Assembly (NCBI GenBank): GCA_043101845.1
Contig: JBICHN010000011.1
Location: 1,612,001-1,676,000 of the forward strand
Direction of reading: 5' to 3'
From: JBICHN01 sp043101845
GTDB lineage: Bacteria > Planctomycetota > Phycisphaerae > Phycisphaerales > UBA5793
DNA length: 64,000 bases
Position 1 is the first letter of the stretch. Each line of letters opens with the position of its first letter. Positions 59,134-64,000 of the stretch are shown here, piece after piece. Both the position numbers and the translations under genes were made by a program. Below the pieces are notes generated by a model. It had not been told where the DNA came from, ran no database searches, and saw only the letters and a list, made by a program, of their open reading frames with translations.

Positions 59134-60126
59134 ATGCGGTACAAGTCCCCGTCGTTCGCGATCTCCTCTGCTGCGCTCCTTGGCGTTTTGACTGCGTTCG
59201 CCTCGTTCGGTTGTCGAAGCGACGAATCGGCGAACGGCGAGCGCCTCGCTGCGGAGACGGAGGCCAGGCCGACGCCGTCGCCCAGAACGACCCGATTCCG
59301 TTCACCACCGAAGATCTTCAACGGACGGAATGGTGCGGCGATGTCGTTCGATCGTCTCGTCAGCGTGTTTGACGAAGCGGATGTCATTCTGATTGGTGAA
59401 CTGCACGGCCACCCGCTCGGTCTCATGTTTGCGGCGGATCTTTGGGACGAGGGGGCGCGACGGGCGCCGCACGCCGCGTTGTCGCTCGAGTTTCTCGAGC
59501 GGGACGAGCAGGCACTGATCGACGACTACCTCACGGGCGTCGCCGATCGGTCCGAGTTCGTCGAGCGGTCCGGGCGCGAGCGCGATCTCCCAGAGGAACA
59601 CTGGCGAATGATCGATACGGCTCGCGAACTCGATCGGCCGGTCATTGCGTCGAACGCACCGCGTCGTTATGTCAAACTCGCACGCGTCGAGGGGTACGAC
59701 CGTCTTCGCGCGTTGACCGCGGATCAGCGTCGTCTCTTCGCGATTCCCGAATCGCTCCCGGACGGACCCTACCGCGATGCGTTCGCCACCGCGATGGGTC
59801 ACGCGAGCGACTCGCCCGCGCCGGGAATGTCGGTCGACGATTTCTTCCGGGCGCAGTTCATGTGGGACGCCACGATGACAGAGTCCATCATTCAGGCGAG
59901 GGCCGCCGGCGCCCGGCCCGTGACCCAGGTGGTCGGTCAGTTCCATGTCATTCGAGGTCAAGGGATCGCCGGCCTGCTCGCTGATCATCCGGATGACCTG
60001 CTTGTATGGTCAATCGCGATCATCGATGAATGGTCCGACCGATTGCGCGACGAGGATCAGGGGATGGCCGACGCGGTCATTTACGTCGGTTCCGCGGACG
60101 ACGCCAAACCGTCGACCGATCGTTGA
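59134..60126 (+). CDS. ChaN-like haem-binding lipoprotein family protein
   Basis: A 330-residue exported lipoprotein: signal sequence ending in FASFGC, then a ChaN/Cofac_haem_bdg domain (ADVILIGELHGHPLG, LSLEFLERDEQALIDDYL, RPVIASNAPRRYVKLAR, AQFMWDATMTESI, and QVVGQFHVIRGQGIAGLL). Conserved Glu-His (GELHGH) and the late His (QFHV) fit the TIKI/ChaN metal or haem site. Related proteins bind haem or act as metal proteases. It lies 30 bases after lipA and 50 before the phosphoesterase gene. Confidence 0.85.
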   Translation: MRYKSPSFAISSAALLGVLTAFASFGCRSDESANGERLAAETEARPTPSPRTTRFRSPPKIFNGRNGAAMSFDRLVSVFDEADVILIGELHGHPLGLMFAADLWDEGARRAPHAALSLEFLERDEQALIDDYLTGVADRSEFVERSGRERDLPEEHWRMIDTARELDRPVIASNAPRRYVKLARVEGYDRLRALTADQRRLFAIPESLPDGPYRDAFATAMGHASDSPAPGMSVDDFFRAQFMWDATMTESIIQARAAGARPVTQVVGQFHVIRGQGIAGLLADHPDDLLVWSIAIIDEWSDRLRDEDQGMADAVIYVGSADDAKPSTDR

Positions 60127-60176
60127 TTCCGTCTCGTGAACGCTCGAGATCGAACTCAATCCGCAGGCTGTAATCG

Positions 60177-62156
60177 ATGCGTCGAAGAACGAAACTTTCC
60201 GTCGCCGTCGGCACGGCGTTCGTCTTCTTGTCAGGATCCCTGTATGGCCAGCCAGAGGGCGAGATCGGCGACGGGGCGGGCGAAGCCCGATTCGTGACCA
60301 GCCGATCGAGTGCGCCGCTCGAAGTTCCTTCAGAAGAGCCAGTGTTCACTTTCGTGGTCTTCGGTGATCGAACCGGCGGGCCTCCGGAGGGCATCGAGGT
60401 ACTGAAGCAGGCGGTCCAGGATGCAAACCTCATTGATCCCGATCTCGTCATGACCGTCGGCGATCTCATTCAAGGCTACAACGAGCGGCCGGAATGGATG
60501 TCGCAGATGCGCGAATTCAAGCGCGTCATGGACGGTCTGGAAATGCCGTGGTATCCGGTCGCCGGCAATCACGACATCTACTGGCGGGGGGACGATCCTC
60601 CCGTCGGCGAACACGAGAGCGACTACGAGGAGTACTTCGGTCCATTGTGGTACGCGTTTCGGCACAAGGACGCGTGGTTCATCGTGCTCTACTCCGATGA
60701 GGGCGATCCGAAGACGGGCGTCAAGGCGTTCAATCAGCCCGCAGCGCAGCGGATGAGTGACGAGCAACTCGATTGGCTCGAGTCAACGCTGGAACTCGCG
60801 AGCGAAGCGCAGCATACCTTCGTCTTTCTGCACCATCCGCGGTGGCTGCGCGGCGGATACGGCGACGATTGGGACCGAGTCCACGAGACGCTTGTCACGG
60901 CGGGGAATGTTCGGGCGGTTTTCGCCGGACACATTCATCGAATGCGTCACGATGGAGTGCGCGATGGGATCGAGTATGTCACACTCGCCACGGTCGGCGG
61001 CGGGCAGTCGGGCGCGGCGCCGGCCGCGGGGTATCTGCACCAGTTCCATCTCGTCTCCGTCCGGCCCGACGGCATCGCCCTCGCGTCGATTCCTGTGGGC
61101 GAAGTCCTCGATGTGCGGCGGATTACCGGCGCCGTGAGCGATGCGGTCGCACAACTGTCAAAGATCACTCCGGAGTTCTCGAGTCGACTCCTGGTTTCGA
61201 AGAGTGGAGCGTGCGCGGATGAGATTTCCATGTCGATAACGAATCCGATCGACGCACAGATCGACGCGACCGTCCACTTGGAGAGCGGCGACAGCCGTTG
61301 GCGCGCCTCGCCCGATCACCACCACATCACCCTCGCGCCGGGCGAAACGCGAACGCTCGATTTCGCAGCGGAACGAGTCGACAGCCCGGTCGACTCCAGC
61401 TTTCGATCCCTGGACGCAGTCGTCGCCATGGAATATGTCGGCGCCCACCTTCGCATTCCCCTCCCGATACGACGCTTTGAAGTCCCGCTGCGCCTTGATC
61501 TCCCGCAGCCCGCTCGACCCGCGCAGGAGATGGCGCTCGCGCTCGACGGCGTCGACGATTACGCGCTCGTACCGACGGATCTTCTTGTGGCGCCCGACGG
61601 TCCGCTCACCGTCGAGGGCTGGTTGTTCGCCGAGTCATTCGGGCAGCGGGTCGGGCTGTTGGCGAAGACGGAGAATTCAGAGTTTGGAGTGTTCGCGAGC
61701 GGAGGCGCGCCGAGCTTTTCAGTGTTTCTGGACGGTCGGTACGCCGAAGCGCGAGCTTCGAAGAGGATGCTCGAACTGCGGCGCTGGACCCATGTCGCCG
61801 GCGTTTTCGACGGCGGCGAATCACGGCTCTATGTGGACGGTGAACTCGTCGCAACGGCCGCGCGCGCGGGTAAGCGACTTCGCAATGCACTGCCGTTCCT
61901 CATCGGCGCTGATGTGAACGGGTCCGGGAACGCAATGTCGCATTTTCACGGTCAGATCGACGGGGTTCGAGTGTCGTCGTCGGCCCGCTATGCGGGGGAC
62001 CGATTCGAGCCCGCTCGTCGTCCAGCGACCGATGACGACACCCTTCTCCTGCTCAATATGGACGGCCCTGTCGGCGGGTGGCTCTTCGACGAGTCCGCGT
62101 TCGACGCGCACGCACACCTCATGAACGGCGCCCGGGTCGAGTCCGCAGCCCGTTGA
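60177..62156 (+). CDS. Secreted metallophosphoesterase with a LamG domain
   Basis: A 659-residue exported protein. A signal peptide (LSVAVGTAFVFLSGSLYG) is followed by a calcineurin-like phosphoesterase domain with all metal motifs: FGDRTGG, GDLIQGYNE, GNHDIYW, FLHHPRW and GHIHRMRHDG. A middle beta region (HHITLAPGETRTLDFAAERV) leads to a C-terminal LamG/concanavalin domain (LDGVDDYALVPTDLL, TVEGWLFAES, WTHVAGVFDGGESRLYVDGEL). It probably hydrolyses phosphate esters outside the cytoplasm while binding a glycan. No PEP-CTERM or other sorting tail is present. It ends 114 bases before the cysteine-rich genes. Confidence 0.88.
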   Translation: MRRRTKLSVAVGTAFVFLSGSLYGQPEGEIGDGAGEARFVTSRSSAPLEVPSEEPVFTFVVFGDRTGGPPEGIEVLKQAVQDANLIDPDLVMTVGDLIQGYNERPEWMSQMREFKRVMDGLEMPWYPVAGNHDIYWRGDDPPVGEHESDYEEYFGPLWYAFRHKDAWFIVLYSDEGDPKTGVKAFNQPAAQRMSDEQLDWLESTLELASEAQHTFVFLHHPRWLRGGYGDDWDRVHETLVTAGNVRAVFAGHIHRMRHDGVRDGIEYVTLATVGGGQSGAAPAAGYLHQFHLVSVRPDGIALASIPVGEVLDVRRITGAVSDAVAQLSKITPEFSSRLLVSKSGACADEISMSITNPIDAQIDATVHLESGDSRWRASPDHHHITLAPGETRTLDFAAERVDSPVDSSFRSLDAVVAMEYVGAHLRIPLPIRRFEVPLRLDLPQPARPAQEMALALDGVDDYALVPTDLLVAPDGPLTVEGWLFAESFGQRVGLLAKTENSEFGVFASGGAPSFSVFLDGRYAEARASKRMLELRRWTHVAGVFDGGESRLYVDGELVATAARAGKRLRNALPFLIGADVNGSGNAMSHFHGQIDGVRVSSSARYAGDRFEPARRPATDDDTLLLLNMDGPVGGWLFDESAFDAHAHLMNGARVESAAR

Positions 62157-62170
62157 CTCCGCGAGTTTCC

Positions 62171-62198
62171 TTGCGGAATTCGAAGGTTCCGGTACACT
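62171..62198 (+). promoter_or_regulatory. Possible sigma-70-type promoter for the cysteine-rich genes
   Basis: TTGCGG (62171-62176) and TACACT (62193-62198) are spaced 16 bases apart and match the -35/-10 consensus at three and four of six positions. They lie about 75-100 bases before the first gene of the trio. Suggestive only. Confidence 0.3.
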
Positions 62199-62270
62199 GG
62201 GCGGCGGTGGTCAATGCATGCTCGGCGGGCTCTCCGTCTGAGTACCAAGTGTTCGACGAAGGGGCTCCGC

Positions 62271-62642
62271 ATGAGTAGTGACGCGGCCGACCCGAAGGCT
62301 CAGGTTGACGCTTCCGACGAAGATTGCGGGTGTGGTGACGACCTCGATCCGAAGACGATGGCGAAATACCTGACGGATGTCATGCTCGCGCGTCAGCCCT
62401 GGCTCGACGAGCAGTGGCTCCGAAATGAGATGCTGATCGTCGTCGAAGAGACTCTCGCGTTGATTCCTGAGAGCCTGCTCTGCTGCACGGATATGTATGG
62501 CGAGAGCCGCCGTCTCGGTCGCGAGGGGAAATGCACCGGGCCGAAGTGTGGCCCGATGGGCGGAATGTACTTCCGCGTGCCCGTGAATTCGGAAGGCGAC
62601 GAGTACGGCGATCAGGACGATGCGAAGGATCCTTTACGGTGA
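62271..62642 (+). CDS. Cysteine-rich small protein, tandem paralogue 1
   Basis: A 123-residue acidic protein from ATG 62271, behind GAAGGGG. No signal peptide or membrane helix. Cys-Gly-Cys-Gly at residues 19-22 precedes DDLDPKTMAKYLTDVML, then amphipathic helices (VVEETLALIPESLL), the pair C71-C72, GESRRLG and KCTGPKC (C88, C93). The downstream genes repeat the same order, so this is the first member of a three-gene family. The cysteine spacing suggests a zinc site or disulphide pairs; I do not recognise the family, and give it no function. The acidic tail is unique to this copy. Confidence 0.75.
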   Translation: MSSDAADPKAQVDASDEDCGCGDDLDPKTMAKYLTDVMLARQPWLDEQWLRNEMLIVVEETLALIPESLLCCTDMYGESRRLGREGKCTGPKCGPMGGMYFRVPVNSEGDEYGDQDDAKDPLR

Positions 62643-62732
62643 CTTGAGATCGTCGCCACCGGACGCACGATGGATCGTCACCCGCCCGGTGTGCCGCGAG
62701 TACTTCTGAGTGGAGACGAAAGGCGGATCGGA

Positions 62733-63137
62733 ATGAGCAAGGGGCAATCGAAGACGGGCGGATCGTCGAACGCGGACCCGGGGTGCGGGCACGACCTCAC
62801 GGCCCAGACACTCGCCAAGTTCATCGGAGACGCACTGATTCAGCGGAATCCGAAGATGTACTCCGAACGCATTGTTCCGGATCTCGGATCGGCCATCGAA
62901 GAGGCGCTCAAGAATATGCCGAACGGCTATTTCTGCTGTTCGTCGAAGGGCGAGACGCGCCGGCTCGGGACCGGGAACAAGTGCAACGGCGCCCCGTGCG
63001 GCGCACTCGACTATCCGTATGTACGATTGGTGTCGAAGCATATCTCGTTCGCTGACGATGGTGACGACGACAAGTCGCCCGAGGTGACCGTGAAGAAGCG
63101 GGGGTCTGAGAAGAAAACGACGAAAGACCCGGGGTAG
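62733..63137 (+). CDS. Cysteine-rich small protein, tandem paralogue 2
   Basis: A 134-residue protein from ATG 62733. It keeps GCGHDLTAQTLAKFIGDAL in place of the CGCGDDL segment of the first paralogue, then IEEALKNMPNGYF, the pair C68-C69, GETRRLG, and KCNGAPC (C84, C89). A basic, lysine-rich tail (VTVKKRGSEKKTTKD) replaces the acidic tail of the first copy. It follows that copy by 90 bases and precedes the third by 11, so at least the last two are translated from one mRNA. Function unknown. Confidence 0.75.
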   Translation: MSKGQSKTGGSSNADPGCGHDLTAQTLAKFIGDALIQRNPKMYSERIVPDLGSAIEEALKNMPNGYFCCSSKGETRRLGTGNKCNGAPCGALDYPYVRLVSKHISFADDGDDDKSPEVTVKKRGSEKKTTKDPG

Positions 63138-63148
63138 GGAGCGGCGTC

Positions 63149-63559
63149 ATGGGTAACCCGACGAACGATCATGCGAACTCCGCGAAGCTCGAGCAGCAGT
63201 TGTTTGCGCAGTGCCTGACCGAGGCCCTGTGCGCCCGCTGCGAATCGTTGAGCTACGACTACCTGTCGACCCGGATGGAGGGCATTCTGGAAGATGCGCT
63301 GCGTCGTATGCCGGTGAACCAGTTGTGCTGCGTCGGACCTGACGGCGCCCACCGGCGGTACAACCCGGCGACCGGGAAGTGCGACGGCGAGAAGTGTGAA
63401 TCGAACGGACTCGCGTTTCATCGGATCTCAATCCACTGGCACCCGGTGCAGTGCGGTGGGGAATCCGGATCGCGGCGTCGCGCGAACGGCGACGGTCCTC
63501 CACCTTCGGCGTTCGGCCAGGGTGATCGAGGCGGCTCGTCCGATTGGTCTCCTCGGTAG
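63149..63559 (+). CDS. Cysteine-rich small protein, tandem paralogue 3
   Basis: A 136-residue protein from ATG 63149, with GGGAG eight bases upstream. The most divergent copy: the N-terminal cysteines are C22, C28 and C31 (QCLTEALCARC), but the core is retained, ILEDALRRMPVNQL, the pair C60-C61, GAHRRY and KCDGEKC (C78, C83). The C-terminus is glycine-, serine- and arginine-rich. It converges with a WD40 gene 18 bases later. Function unknown. Confidence 0.72.
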   Translation: MGNPTNDHANSAKLEQQLFAQCLTEALCARCESLSYDYLSTRMEGILEDALRRMPVNQLCCVGPDGAHRRYNPATGKCDGEKCESNGLAFHRISIHWHPVQCGGESGSRRRANGDGPPPSAFGQGDRGGSSDWSPR

Positions 63560-63577
63560 CAGCACGAACGCGTTTGA

Positions 63578-64000
63578 TCAGGGCTCGTTCTCGCGGGCTT
63601 TGCCGCGCCGTACGACCGTCGGTTCACCTTGTCCGGAACTGATAAGCAGCGCGCCATCGCCGCTGAACGCGACGGCCGTGACGGGCCGGGCATGTTCGTG
63701 CAGGGTGACGATCTCTTCGCCGGTCCCGGCGTCCCAGATCATGACGGACCCGTTCCACGCTCCAGAGGCGAGACGGGCGCCATCAGGGCTGAACGAGAGA
63801 CTGGACACCGGCGACTGGTGACCTTCGAGCGCCGGGATGACGAGTTGTCCGTCGGATGTCTGACGCAGTTCGATTTTGCCGTTCGCATCAGCGAGCGCGA
63901 CCCAGTCCCGTATCGGGTGAAACACGGCGTCGAGATAAAAGTGCGAATCAGTGCGCTGTTCCCAGACGACGGATTTCGTGGCGACATTCCACAGCCGCGC
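63578..64000 (-). CDS. WD40-repeat protein, C-terminal part (cut by the window edge)
   Basis: The minus-strand frame is open from the window edge (64000, reading ARLWNVATKSVVW) to the stop at 63578, so 140 residues of the C-terminal end are visible and the start lies outside. WD40 repeats are clear: HPIRDWVALADANGKIEL, HQSPVSSLSFSPDGARLASGAWNGSVMIWD, and HARPVTAVAFSGDGALLISSG. Such proteins often carry an N-terminal kinase or other domain; none can be seen here. Confidence 0.85.
   Translation of the reverse strand, partial: ARLWNVATKSVVWEQRTDSHFYLDAVFHPIRDWVALADANGKIELRQTSDGQLVIPALEGHQSPVSSLSFSPDGARLASGAWNGSVMIWDAGTGEEIVTLHEHARPVTAVAFSGDGALLISSGQGEPTVVRRGKARENEP

Overview
The window looks like about 64 kb of chromosome from a planctomycete, most probably of the Phycisphaerae type. 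By eye the GC content is about 62-66% across most of it. Pointers are a tricorn-type protease, an OPT transporter, a class II DAHP synthase, an exosortase/EpsI polysaccharide cluster, a membrane protein headed by a CxxCGYDLRG zinc ribbon, a lysine-tailed HU protein, two GroELs and secreted proteins that share a C-terminal beta-rich domain. The assignment is inferred from gene content, not from a search. I found no phage, transposase, CRISPR array or rRNA. There is one tRNA, Pro(CGG).

Layout. 1-2150: a visibly lower-GC (about 45-50%) stretch with a DUF488 protein, its companion and a winged-helix protein, probably acquired cargo. 2190-6605: a run of small stress or detoxification genes (DinB, an integral-membrane/GNAT fusion ORF, VOC, PPOX, cupin, GNAT). 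6740-6960: a purine-rich inverted repeat beside tRNA-Pro. 7084-13370: an FHA-GAF histidine kinase, class II DAHP synthase, PhoH, an HU-like protein and a small membrane protein. 13600-17100: a secreted protein, then fumarylacetoacetase with a conserved partner of unknown function. 17287-30370: tricorn protease, OPT transporter, a complete MacA-MacB-TolC-type efflux operon and a MATE transporter. 30479-38621: a zinc-ribbon membrane protein, then a chaperone block (groEL-groES, a sulfotransferase coupled to groES, a second groEL, dnaJ, grpE, an FmdB protein). 38616-44550: prmC, a starch-synthase-like glycosyltransferase, a secreted Kelch-like protein and an M20 peptidase. 57954 back to 44552, all on the minus strand: an exopolysaccharide operon with an SLBB export lipoprotein, exosortase, EpsI, a giant TPR protein, a Wzz/BY-kinase-like protein with a degenerate P-loop, a sugar-nucleotide epimerase, a WecA/MraY-like transferase and a small membrane protein. 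58159-62156: lipA, a ChaN-like lipoprotein and a secreted phosphoesterase-LamG protein. 62271-63559: three tandem, mutually related small cysteine-rich proteins that I cannot place in any known family. The window ends inside a WD40 gene.

How the genes work together. The chaperone block gives GroEL/ES plus the DnaJ and GrpE partners of a DnaK encoded elsewhere. The efflux operon has every part of a tripartite pump. The minus-strand operon has the initiating sugar-phosphate transferase, chain-length control, export pore and exosortase, but its glycosyltransferases and sorted substrates are not in the window.

Two observations stand out. First, the cysteine-rich trio shares the pattern P-x4-CC-x(14-16)-KC-x-G-x2-C and looks like a lineage-specific family expanded by tandem duplication. 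Second, the palindrome ACGT is almost absent from the whole window: I found only four copies where a couple of hundred would be expected, and codon pairs are visibly adjusted to avoid it. No gap between genes exceeds 300 bases; the larger ones are described with their neighbours.
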